From an uncultured Prevotella sp. (GTDB lineage: Bacteria > Bacteroidota > Bacteroidia > Bacteroidales > Bacteroidaceae), in contig CAMCBZ010000022.1 of assembly GCA_945873145.1 (NCBI GenBank), forward strand, positions 1 to 43,888: DNA of 43,888 bases. The letters are read 5' to 3'. A program made the position numbers and the translations under genes. Shown here one piece after another: positions 1 through 7,605 of this stretch (its first letter is position 1; each line of letters begins with the position of its first letter). The notes beneath the pieces were generated by a model. The model ran no database searches, was not told the origin of the DNA, and saw only the letters and a list, made by a program, of their open reading frames with translations.

Positions 1-4
1 AGTA

Positions 5-37
5 TCGTCGGCAGCGTCAGATGTGTATAAGAGACAG
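5..37 (+). other. Nextera (Tn5) sequencing adapter remnant
   Basis: Bases 5-37 match the 33-base Nextera read-1 transposome adapter in full, including the 19-base mosaic end AGATGTGTATAAGAGACAG at 19-37. This is library-preparation sequence left at the contig edge. It is not a natural transposon end. Genomic sequence begins at about base 38, and bases 1-4 are of unknown origin. Confidence 0.97.
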
Positions 38-111
38 GTATTTTATATAGAATATGCATTCATTCTTCTTATTTTACATTCTTTGTTTCCCAGACATGCG
101 ATAGCTATAAA

Positions 112-151
112 TGTTACGGTGTTACGCTGTTACGGTGTTACGGTGTTACAC
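112..151. repeat. Five tandem copies of an 8-bp unit (TGTTACGG)
   Basis: TGTTACGG occurs five times head to tail. Copy 2 ends in C instead of G, and copy 5 ends in AC. The unit length is not a multiple of three and the array lies in non-coding DNA near the contig edge, so it behaves as an intergenic microsatellite-like repeat. Confidence 0.9.
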
Positions 152-298
152 GGGATAATCTATAATTCTCAAATTCTTGATAAACAAAATAGCGAGTACT
201 TCATTCGCTGAATAGCTAATCGTATGTTATCGGTGTTAAAATATCACAAATACGGCATAACCCACTGACTCGATGAATGATATATGGGAAAAAAGCAG

Positions 299-306
299 TA
301 TCTTTG
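299..306 (+). promoter_or_regulatory. rpsA promoter -7 box
   Basis: TATCTTTG matches the Bacteroidota -7 consensus TAnnTTTG. It lies about 90 bases before the rpsA ATG, leaving a long 5' leader. No clear -33 TTTG is seen at the expected distance. Confidence 0.65.
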
Positions 307-394
307 CAGTCGATTTGATTGGGTGTGGGTATGCTGCGCCCTATAAATTCACATAAAGTCTAACTTTATTAATTCATTAACAACAAAATTTTTT

Positions 395-2185
395 ATGTCA
401 GATTTAAACAACGTCAAGAACGTGCAGCCATTAGCCGACTTCAACTGGGACGAGTTTGAAAACGGCGCTAGCTCAAACGTTAGCAAGCAAGACCTCGAGA
501 AGGCCTACGACGAGACTCTCAACAAGATCCAGGAGCATGAGGTGGTCGAGGGTACTGTCATCTCCATCGATAAGAAAGAGGTGGTGGTCAACATCGGCTA
601 CAAGAGCGATGGTATCATCCCCGCTTCTGAGTTCCGCTACAACCCCGACCTGAAGGTTGGCGACAAGGTGGAAGTCTACGTGGAAGACCAGGAGGACAAG
701 AAGGGTCAGCTGGTACTTTCTCACAAGAAGGCTCGCCTGAGCAAGAGCTGGGAACTCATCAACAAGGCTATGGAGAACAACGAGGTCATCCAGGGCTACA
801 TCAAGTGCCGTACCAAGGGTGGTATGATCGTCGATGTCTTCGGCATCGAGGCCTTCCTCCCCGGCAGCCAGATTGACGTTCATCCTATACGCGACTACGA
901 CATGTTCGTGGGCAAGACCATGGAGTTCAAGGTGGTGAAGATCAACCAGGAGTTCCGCAATGTCGTCGTATCGCACAAAGCACTCATCGAGGCCGAGCTC
1001 GAAGCTCAGAAGAAAGAGATCATCTCTCACTTGGAGAAGGGTCAGGTGCTCGAGGGTACTGTCAAAAACATCACCTCTTACGGTGTATTCGTCGACCTCG
1101 GCGGTGTGGACGGACTGGTGCATATCACCGACCTCTCTTGGGGCCGCGTCAGCGATCCGCATGAGGTTGTACAGCTCGACCAGAAGATCAATGTCGTTAT
1201 CCTCGACTTCGATGAGGAGAAGAAGCGCATTGCCCTCGGCCTGAAGCAGCTCACTCCGCATCCTTGGGATTCTCTCGATCCTAACCTCAAGGTGGGTGAC
1301 CACGTGAAGGGTAAGGTTGTCGTCATCGCTGACTACGGTGCATTCGTCGAGATCCAGCCCGGTGTTGAGGGTCTGATCCACGTCAGCGAGATGTCTTGGA
1401 GCCAGCACCTCCGCTCTGCTCAGGAGTTCCTGCACGTAGGTGACGAGGTAGAGGCCGTGATCCTCTCTCTTGACCGCCAGGAGCGCAAGATGAGCCTCGG
1501 TATCAAGCAGCTCAAGGAAGATCCTTGGGAGACCATCGAGCAGAAGTATCCTGTTGGCAGCCGCCACACTGCAAAGGTTCGCAACTTCACTAACTTCGGT
1601 ATCTTCGTAGAGCTCGAGGAAGGTGTCGACGGCCTGATCCACATCTCTGACCTGAGCTGGACCAAGAAGGTGAAGCATCCTTCTGAGTTCACTTCTGTCG
1701 GCGCAGACATCGACGTTGTGGTTCTCGACATCGACAAGGAGAACCGTCGTCTGAGCCTCGGCCACAAGCAGCTCGAGGAGAATCCTTGGGACAAGTACGA
1801 GGAGATCTATACTCCGGGTTCTGTCCACGAGGGCAAGATCACCGAGATGATGGACAAGGGTGCTGTCATCACTCTGACAGAGGGTGGCGAAGGCTTTGCT
1901 ACTCCTAAGCACCTGACCAAGGAAGACGGCTCACAGGCTAAGCTCGGTGAGGTTCTTCCGTTCAAGGTGATTGAGTTCAACAAGGATTCTCGCCGCATCA
2001 TCCTCTCCCACTCTCGTACATTCGAGGAGGGCAAGGACGAGCCTAAGACAACCCGCCGCCACAACTCCGGCTCTGCTCGCAAGGCTCAGGATACTCCGGT
2101 CATCAACAACGTTGCTGCCGGTACAAGCCTGGGTGACCTCGACGTGCTGGCTAAGCTGAAGGCTGACCTCGAGAACGGCAAATAA
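395..2185 (+). CDS. rpsA: 30S ribosomal protein S1
   Basis: Ribosomal protein bS1 is an RNA-binding protein of the small subunit that helps recruit and unfold mRNA. The 596-residue product carries serial S1 (OB-fold) repeats, recognisable from recurring blocks such as GVFVDLGGVDGLVHITDLSW, GAFVEIQPGVEGLIHVSEMSW and GIFVELEEGVDGLIHISDLSW. It is slightly longer than the 557-residue E. coli protein and has a basic, low-complexity C-terminal tail (about residues 555-580). The ATG at 395 follows an A/T-rich leader without a Shine-Dalgarno motif, as is usual in this phylum. It is transcribed alone from the box at 299 and followed by a strong terminator at 2245. Identification is firm. Confidence 0.97.
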   Translation: MSDLNNVKNVQPLADFNWDEFENGASSNVSKQDLEKAYDETLNKIQEHEVVEGTVISIDKKEVVVNIGYKSDGIIPASEFRYNPDLKVGDKVEVYVEDQEDKKGQLVLSHKKARLSKSWELINKAMENNEVIQGYIKCRTKGGMIVDVFGIEAFLPGSQIDVHPIRDYDMFVGKTMEFKVVKINQEFRNVVVSHKALIEAELEAQKKEIISHLEKGQVLEGTVKNITSYGVFVDLGGVDGLVHITDLSWGRVSDPHEVVQLDQKINVVILDFDEEKKRIALGLKQLTPHPWDSLDPNLKVGDHVKGKVVVIADYGAFVEIQPGVEGLIHVSEMSWSQHLRSAQEFLHVGDEVEAVILSLDRQERKMSLGIKQLKEDPWETIEQKYPVGSRHTAKVRNFTNFGIFVELEEGVDGLIHISDLSWTKKVKHPSEFTSVGADIDVVVLDIDKENRRLSLGHKQLEENPWDKYEEIYTPGSVHEGKITEMMDKGAVITLTEGGEGFATPKHLTKEDGSQAKLGEVLPFKVIEFNKDSRRIILSHSRTFEEGKDEPKTTRRHNSGSARKAQDTPVINNVAAGTSLGDLDVLAKLKADLENGK

Positions 2186-2244
2186 TCGTCAGATTGCGAA
2201 AATATAGTTCTCTCCGACAATTTATTAAGAGAACTTCTACATAT

Positions 2245-2280
2245 AAAGACTGCAAGGCTTCGGTTTTGCAGTCTTTTTTA
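2245..2280 (+). terminator. Rho-independent terminator of rpsA
   Basis: An 11-bp stem (AAAGACTGCAA with TTGCAGTCTTT) closes a 10-base GC-rich loop and is followed by a run of T. It lies 60 bases after the rpsA stop. Confidence 0.9.
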
Positions 2281-2407
2281 TGCTTTTTTGTGCTCAACCG
2301 CAATAGCTTCCGTACCATAGGAACAAGGATTTACCGCATATTAATTAATAAGTGTTAATACATAGATATTTCATTTCTGTTTATTCTAATAATTGTCGAT
2401 TTTTCAT

Positions 2408-2415
2408 TACCTTTG
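2408..2415 (+). promoter_or_regulatory. rho promoter -7 box
   Basis: TACCTTTG matches TAnnTTTG. Transcription would begin at about 2420. That excludes the in-frame TTG at 2393 and supports the ATG at 2492 as the rho start. Confidence 0.75.
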
Positions 2416-2491
2416 CAATGATTTAAAACACACCGACGTTGCAGTTCTTGCAACATCTTGTAAAAATCAAAAAGCATATTTTTTATATTCT

Positions 2492-4555
2492 ATGTATAGC
2501 AAAGAAGAATTATTAGCTAAGAATACTTCTGAACTGGAAGATATTGCTCAGCAATTAGGTATGGAGCTGGACCCAGACGCCTCCAAGGAGAAAGTCGTCT
2601 ATGACATTCTTGACAAGCAGGCCTATGACAGCAGCCATGCCAATGCTACAGCAACAGCTACTGGTAAGAGAAAGCGCATAAGGATAATGGCTCCCGAAAC
2701 CGATTACGTGTATTCTGTAAATGGGAAAAACGGAGAAAACCTCGATATGAAAAGAAATAAAAAAGTAGTCGAGAACAGCTTGTTTTCTGAAAATACCAAC
2801 ACTCAGAATCCTGATGAACCTGAGCCTGAGAAAGAGAATAAAACCAACGATGATCAACCGGCACAGAATAGTGACCAAGGCTCATTGTTCCAGCAAGTAG
2901 AGGCCCTCAAACAGGAACTCGACAGCCTGCCTAAGCATCGTGGACCCAAAACCAAACAGGAGAAGGAGATCATTGAAAGAATCAACCAACTCCAAAAACA
3001 AATAGAGACTGCTGCCCAGAATATGGCACAAGAAGCTAACGCTGAAGAGAACAGCAACAAGGATAATAAGGAGGACAGCACGGCTGCTGCCAACACAGAA
3101 ATAGTACCGGAAGAGGCTTTTGCCACGGGAAATGCTCAAGCTGAAAGCGATGGTCAAGACAACAACATTCTGACTAAACTGCAGGAAAAGGTCAACGAGC
3201 ACAACAAGCAGCAGGAAACTTCGACTAACGACGAAGACGGTGTGTGGGAAGGCGATCCCGGCGACGGCACGGATTTCATACCTGTCGTGGACCTTCCGAT
3301 TGAGGATCAGGGGATGACGCCCAACTACGACATGTTCGACAACCCCACGACCCCTTATAATAATAATAATGAGTATCCTGCTTCCGACTATCAGGAGGAA
3401 GAGGAGCAGCAGGAGCAAAGCGGCAATTACGACTTCGACGACATCATCTCGGCCAATGGCGTGCTGGAGATTATGCCTGACGGCTATGGCTTCCTGCGGT
3501 CAAGCGATTATAACTATCTCTCCTCTCCCGACGACATCTACGTTGCCGTCAACCAAGTGAAGCACTACGGACTGAAGACGGGTGACGTCGTTCAGTGCCA
3601 TGTGAGACCACCCAAGGAAGGTGAGAAATATTTCCCTCTGACTTCCATCGACTCCATCAACGGGCGCAATCCATCGGAAGTAAGAGACAGAATTCCTTTT
3701 GAGCATCTTACTCCGCTCTTCCCCGACGAGAAATTCACACTCTGCGGTGATCCGAAGACCACCAACCTCTCCACCCGTATCGTCGACCTCTTCTCTCCGA
3801 TCGGCAAAGGCCAGCGTGCGCTCATTGTGGCACAGCCAAAGACCGGTAAGACCATCTTGATGAAGAATATCGCCAATGCCATCGCAGCCAATCACCCCGA
3901 GGCTTATCTGATGATGCTGCTCATCGACGAGCGCCCTGAGGAGGTCACCGATATGGCCCGCACAGTCAACGCCGAGGTCATCGCCTCTACCTTCGACGAG
4001 CCTGCTGAGCGCCACGTCAAGATTGCAGGTATCGTGCTCGAGAAAGCCAAGCGCATGGTAGAGTGCGGTCACGATGTGGTCATCTTCCTCGACTCCATCA
4101 CCCGACTGGCCCGTGCCTACAACACTGTATCTCCTGCCAGCGGCAAGGTACTCACCGGTGGTGTCGATGCCAACGCTCTGCAAAAGCCGAAGCGATTCTT
4201 CGGTGCCGCACGTAACATTGAAGGCGGTGGCTCACTGACCATCATCGCCACGGCACTTATCGATACCGGCAGCAAGATGGATGAGGTAATCTTTGAGGAA
4301 TTCAAGGGTACCGGCAACATGGAGCTACAGCTCGACCGCTCACTGTCCAACAAGCGTATCTTCCCGGCTGTCAACCTCGTAGCGTCCAGCACGCGTCGTG
4401 ACGACCTGCTGCAAGACAAGACTACGCTGTCGCGTATGTGGATCTTACGCAAGTTTATTTCCGACATGAATCCGATGGAGGCCATGAACACAATTCATGA
4501 CAAAATGGAGGGCACGAAAGACAATGCCGAGTTCCTCGCCTCCATGAACGATTAA
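2492..4555 (+). CDS. rho: Transcription termination factor Rho with long disordered insert
   Basis: Rho is the hexameric RNA-dependent helicase that ends transcription of untranslated RNA. The 687-residue product is far longer than E. coli Rho (419). A short Rho_N segment (about residues 1-45, starting [19 protein letters not shown]) is followed by about 260 residues of acidic, Q/N/E-rich low-complexity sequence. Next come the cold-shock-type RNA-binding domain (about 322-385) and the RecA-like ATPase with Walker A PKTGKT (about 448-455) and the LIDERPEEV and [11 protein letters not shown] blocks. The start was set to 2492 because the promoter box at 2408 lies downstream of the longer TTG frame start. 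A long disordered insert is known in Bacteroides Rho, where it supports phase separation and gut fitness. The same role here is inference. Confidence 0.96.
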   Translation: MYSKEELLAKNTSELEDIAQQLGMELDPDASKEKVVYDILDKQAYDSSHANATATATGKRKRIRIMAPETDYVYSVNGKNGENLDMKRNKKVVENSLFSENTNTQNPDEPEPEKENKTNDDQPAQNSDQGSLFQQVEALKQELDSLPKHRGPKTKQEKEIIERINQLQKQIETAAQNMAQEANAEENSNKDNKEDSTAAANTEIVPEEAFATGNAQAESDGQDNNILTKLQEKVNEHNKQQETSTNDEDGVWEGDPGDGTDFIPVVDLPIEDQGMTPNYDMFDNPTTPYNNNNEYPASDYQEEEEQQEQSGNYDFDDIISANGVLEIMPDGYGFLRSSDYNYLSSPDDIYVAVNQVKHYGLKTGDVVQCHVRPPKEGEKYFPLTSIDSINGRNPSEVRDRIPFEHLTPLFPDEKFTLCGDPKTTNLSTRIVDLFSPIGKGQRALIVAQPKTGKTILMKNIANAIAANHPEAYLMMLLIDERPEEVTDMARTVNAEVIASTFDEPAERHVKIAGIVLEKAKRMVECGHDVVIFLDSITRLARAYNTVSPASGKVLTGGVDANALQKPKRFFGAARNIEGGGSLTIIATALIDTGSKMDEVIFEEFKGTGNMELQLDRSLSNKRIFPAVNLVASSTRRDDLLQDKTTLSRMWILRKFISDMNPMEAMNTIHDKMEGTKDNAEFLASMND

Positions 4556-4606
4556 GAAATTTGGAAAAAAGATAACGAAAAGTTTGGTGGGTACCTAAAA
4601 AAAGTG

Positions 4607-4614
4607 TACCTTTG
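4607..4614 (+). promoter_or_regulatory. Promoter of the tRNA-Lys pair
   Basis: TACCTTTG (-7) is preceded by TTTG at 4583-4586 (-33) with a 20-base spacer, a good fit to the Bacteroidota primary sigma-factor consensus. It lies about 50 bases upstream of the first tRNA. Confidence 0.8.
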
Positions 4615-4665
4615 CACTCGCAATTCCAAAACAGACGGTTGAGGATTGCAAAACACTTAAAGAAT

Positions 4666-4738
4666 GCGCCCTTAGCTCAGCTGGTAGAGCAACTGACTCT
4701 TAATCAGTGGGTCTAGGGTTCGAGTCCCTAAGGGCGCA
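4666..4738 (+). tRNA. tRNA-Lys(CTT), copy 1
   Basis: This 73-nt cloverleaf has acceptor stem GCGCCCT/AGGGCGC, a D arm with GCTC/GAGC, anticodon stem ACTGA/TCAGT with loop CTCTTAA (anticodon CTT, reading AAG), and T arm CTAGG-GTTCGAGT-CCTAG type sequence. The discriminator base is A. The 3' CCA is not encoded, so it must be added enzymatically. Confidence 0.97.
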
Positions 4739-4756
4739 CTTCTTTTACTTGAGAAT

Positions 4757-4829
4757 GCGCCCTTAGCTCAGCTGGTAGAGCAACTGACTCTTAATCAGTG
4801 GGTCTAGGGTTCGAGTCCCTAAGGGCGCA
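4757..4829 (+). tRNA. tRNA-Lys(CTT), copy 2
   Basis: This gene is identical to the copy 91 bases upstream over all 73 nt, including anticodon CTT. The five bases before each gene (GAAT plus a flanking A) are also shared, which points to a recent tandem duplication or gene conversion. Both are probably cotranscribed from the promoter at 4607 and end at the terminator at 4835. CCA is not encoded. Confidence 0.97.
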
Positions 4830-4834
4830 CAAAG

Positions 4835-4863
4835 GCTGAATCTTTCGAGATTCAGCTTTTTTT
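4835..4863 (+). terminator. Terminator of the tRNA-Lys transcript
   Basis: A perfect 9-bp stem (GCTGAATCT/AGATTCAGC) with a TTCG tetraloop is followed by seven T. It is a classic intrinsic terminator directly after the second tRNA. Confidence 0.95.
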
Positions 4864-4929
4864 GTTTCCATAACCCTCTTCATCCCCTATTTTGAATGTG
4901 CCATATTTTGTAGTTTGCAAATAAAACAC

Positions 4930-4937
4930 TATCTTTG
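4930..4937 (+). promoter_or_regulatory. ftsY promoter -7 box
   Basis: TATCTTTG lies 24 bases before the ftsY ATG. A -33 TTTG is present at 4907-4910 with a 19-base spacer. Confidence 0.8.
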
Positions 4938-4961
4938 CAATAGAAATAAGTAATAGAAACG

Positions 4962-5909
4962 ATGGGAATATTCGGACTTTTTAATAAGAAGAAAAAAGAG
5001 ACGCTTGATGCAGGACTGGAAAAGACCAAGCAGAGTGTCTTCAGTAAGATCACGCGTGCCATCGCGGGTAAGTCCAAGGTTGACGATGATGTGCTCGACA
5101 ATCTTGAGGAAGCACTGATCACCTCCGACGTGGGTGTGGATACCACATTGAAGATCATCCACCGCATCGAGGAGAGAGTGGCCAGAGACAAATATGTGTC
5201 CACATCAGAGCTCAACACCATCCTGAAAGAAGAAATAGCCTCGCTGCTCACCGAAAACAACACCAAAGACAGCAGCAACTGGGATCTGCCCAGCGACCAC
5301 AAGCCTTACGTGATATTGGTGGTGGGTGTCAACGGTGTCGGCAAGACCACAACGATCGGCAAACTGGCATATCAGTTCAAGCAAGCCGGAAAGAAAGTAT
5401 ATCTCGGCGCCGCCGACACCTTCCGCGCTGCTGCCGTAGAGCAGATCCAGATTTGGGGCGACCGCGTAGGAGTGCCTGTCATCAAACAGCAGATGGGAGC
5501 TGACCCTGCCAGCGTTGCCTTCGATACGCTGCAAAGCGCAAAAGCCAACGGTGCCGATGTCGTGCTCATCGATACTGCCGGCCGTCTGCACAACAAAGTC
5601 GGACTGATGAACGAGCTGAAGAAAATCAAGGATGTCATGAAGAAAGTGGTGCCTACAGCTCCCGACGAGGTGCTCTTGGTGCTCGATGGCAGCACCGGAC
5701 AGAATGCCTTTGAGCAGGCCAAGCAGTTCTCCGCAGTCACCTCTATCACTTCTCTGGCCATCACTAAGCTCGACGGTACCGCAAAGGGCGGCGTTGTCAT
5801 AGGCATCTCTGACCAGCTGAAAGTGCCCGTGAAATACATCGGCCTGGGAGAGAAGATGGAAGACCTACAGCTCTTCAACAGAAAGGAATTTGTTGACTCA
5901 CTCTTTTAA
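4962..5909 (+). CDS. ftsY: Signal recognition particle receptor FtsY
   Basis: FtsY is the membrane-associated GTPase that docks SRP-ribosome complexes at the SecYEG translocon. The 315-residue product starts with a short basic amphipathic segment (MGIFGLFNKKKK), followed by the helical N domain and the G domain. Visible GTPase motifs are P-loop GVNGVGKT (122-129), AADTFRAAA (about 150-158), DTAGR (204-208) and TKLDGTAKGG near residue 270. The long acidic A domain of E. coli FtsY is absent, as in most bacteria. rimO follows after 50 bases and is probably cotranscribed. In Bacteroides relatives I recall ftsY following rpmB-rpmG-DUF4295; here those genes lie about 29 kb away on the other strand. 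Confidence 0.97.
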   Translation: MGIFGLFNKKKKETLDAGLEKTKQSVFSKITRAIAGKSKVDDDVLDNLEEALITSDVGVDTTLKIIHRIEERVARDKYVSTSELNTILKEEIASLLTENNTKDSSNWDLPSDHKPYVILVVGVNGVGKTTTIGKLAYQFKQAGKKVYLGAADTFRAAAVEQIQIWGDRVGVPVIKQQMGADPASVAFDTLQSAKANGADVVLIDTAGRLHNKVGLMNELKKIKDVMKKVVPTAPDEVLLVLDGSTGQNAFEQAKQFSAVTSITSLAITKLDGTAKGGVVIGISDQLKVPVKYIGLGEKMEDLQLFNRKEFVDSLF

Positions 5910-5959
5910 TCGACCAATCAGCTGACGCCGTTCGGCAAACGACAGCAGCAAAATATAAA

Positions 5960-7327
5960 ATGAAGAATAGAATAGACTTTATCACTATGGGGTGCTCAAA
6001 AAACCTCGTAGACTCTGAACAACTCATGCGACGCTTCGAGCAGGAGGGTTATCATTGTGTGCACGACCCAAAGCGCCCCGCCGGAGACATCGCTGTCATC
6101 AATACGTGCGGATTTATAGAAGCTGCCAAAGAGGAAAGCATCAACACGATCTTGGAGTTCGTTGAGGCCAAGCAGCATGGCAAACTCAAGAAGCTCTTTG
6201 TCATGGGCTGCCTTTCACAACGTTATCGCAAGGAGTTGGAAGAATCGATCCCCGAAGTCGATAAATTCTACGGTAAGTTTGACTACCGACAGTTGCTGCA
6301 GGATCTTGGACCAGCAGAAAGCGAAGCCACAGACGCTCATGCCTCTACCGGTCAGCAGCAAGCTGCACAGACAGACTTGACCTTCAACCAATCACGCGTT
6401 GATGCCAACAGCCGCCGTAAGCTGACGACGCCTCATCACTATGCTTACATCAAGATAGCAGAGGGATGCGACCGCCACTGCGCCTACTGCGCCATACCGC
6501 TGATCACTGGTAAGCATGTCTCCCGGCCGATAGACGACATTCTCAACGAGGTGCAGGAACTGGTCAAAGAAGGCGTGAAAGAGTTTCAGATAATAGAGCA
6601 GGAGCTTACCTATTATGGCATCGATCTCTACCACAAGCCGATGATCGCGGAACTCATCAGCCGCATGGCGGATATTCCCGGTGTGAAATGGATTAGATTG
6701 CACTATGCCTACCCCAACCAGTTCCCCCTGGAGTTGCTCGATGTGATGCGGGAGAAACCGAATGTCTGCCGCTATCTCGACATTGCCCTGCAACACATCT
6801 CCGACCACATGCTTGAAAGAATGCACCGCCACGTCACCAAGGAAGATACCATCAATCTCCTACGTACCATCCGTGAACGCGTTCCGGGCATTCACATCAG
6901 AACCACGCTGATGGTGGGATTCCCCGGTGAGACAGAAGAAGACTTTAATGAGTTGCTCGACTTCGTGCGTGAGCAGCGCTTTGAGCGTATGGGAGCCTTT
7001 GCTTACTCTGAGGAAGAGGGCACCTACTCTGCCCTTCACTACGACGATGACGTGCCGGAGGAGGTGAAGCAACAGCGTCTCGACAAACTCATGGCTCTGC
7101 AACAGCAGATCAGCGAGGAGATAGAAGCCGAGAAAGTGGGTAAGACTTTCCCCGTGATCATCGATCGCAAAGAGGGCGACTATTATGTTGGCCGCACCGA
7201 ATTCTGCTCTCCCGAAGTAGACCCCGAGGTGCTCATTCCCGTGAAAGACAAGCACTTGCGCGTTGGCAACTTCTATCAAGTGAAGATGACAGGCAGCGAC
7301 GAGTTTGATTTATATGGACAAGTATGA
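5960..7327 (+). CDS. rimO: Ribosomal protein S12 methylthiotransferase RimO
   Basis: RimO is a radical-SAM enzyme that adds a methylthio group to the conserved aspartate of ribosomal protein S12. The 455-residue product has the N-terminal MTTase domain with cysteines C12, C50 and C84 (second Fe-S cluster), the radical-SAM motif CDRHCAYC (C170, C174, C177) and a C-terminal TRAM domain. The opening MGCSKNLVDSE is typical of RimO rather than MiaB. A Gln/Ala-rich linker (about 118-150) separates the first two domains. The gene is preceded by ftsY and its stop overlaps the next ATG by 4 bases (ATGA), so translational coupling to the HU gene is likely. Confidence 0.96.
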   Translation: MKNRIDFITMGCSKNLVDSEQLMRRFEQEGYHCVHDPKRPAGDIAVINTCGFIEAAKEESINTILEFVEAKQHGKLKKLFVMGCLSQRYRKELEESIPEVDKFYGKFDYRQLLQDLGPAESEATDAHASTGQQQAAQTDLTFNQSRVDANSRRKLTTPHHYAYIKIAEGCDRHCAYCAIPLITGKHVSRPIDDILNEVQELVKEGVKEFQIIEQELTYYGIDLYHKPMIAELISRMADIPGVKWIRLHYAYPNQFPLELLDVMREKPNVCRYLDIALQHISDHMLERMHRHVTKEDTINLLRTIRERVPGIHIRTTLMVGFPGETEEDFNELLDFVREQRFERMGAFAYSEEEGTYSALHYDDDVPEEVKQQRLDKLMALQQQISEEIEAEKVGKTFPVIIDRKEGDYYVGRTEFCSPEVDPEVLIPVKDKHLRVGNFYQVKMTGSDEFDLYGQV

Positions 7328-7605
7328 ACAACAAAGAATTCATCAGCACCATAGCCTCTGACACCGGCTATACGCAGGCCGACACTCAGAAAATGGTCAA
7401 TACCGTCATCGAAGCGATGAAAAAGGCCTTTGAAGACGGCGACAGTGTGCAGATCACCAACTTCGGCTCCTTTGAGGTGAAGAAAAGACTCGAGCGCATT
7501 GTCGTCAACCCTGGCAATGGACAGCGGATGCTCGTACCGCCAAAACTGGTGCTCAGCTTCAAACCCACCTCAGCAATCAAAGAAACTTTGAAAGGAAAAT
7601 CATGA
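7324..7605 (+). CDS. HU-family DNA-binding protein
   Basis: This 93-residue nucleoid protein has the HU/IHF fold: an N-terminal helical dimerisation half and a beta-arm ending in FKPTSAIKETL. The intercalating proline is kept in VNPGNG, although the usual R-N-P is V-N-P. The gene overlaps rimO and the following HU-like gene by 4 bases at each end, making three tightly coupled genes. HU homodimer or heterodimer function in DNA bending is the family role. Pairing with the HU domain of the next gene product is inference from the operon. Confidence 0.93.
   Translation: MNNKEFISTIASDTGYTQADTQKMVNTVIEAMKKAFEDGDSVQITNFGSFEVKKRLERIVVNPGNGQRMLVPPKLVLSFKPTSAIKETLKGKS

Larger units (their letters stand above)
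38..394. other. Gene-free leader region upstream of rpsA
   Basis: This AT-rich stretch holds an 8-bp tandem repeat at 112-151 and the rpsA promoter box at 299-306. No convincing gene is present. A short reading frame from 23 to 211 begins inside the adapter and runs through the tandem repeat, so it is not accepted. Confidence 0.7.

Noticed and set aside
5..37. Natural Tn5-type transposon end
   Set aside because: The sequence matches a commercial adapter over its full length, and no transposase or genomic partner end is present.
23..211. Small gene at the contig start
   Set aside because: The frame begins inside the adapter and passes through the TGTTACGG repeat.
473..1912. Long open frame (479 codons) antisense to rpsA
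   Set aside because: It mirrors the codon bias of rpsA, lacks domain signs and promoter, and lies wholly inside a certain gene.
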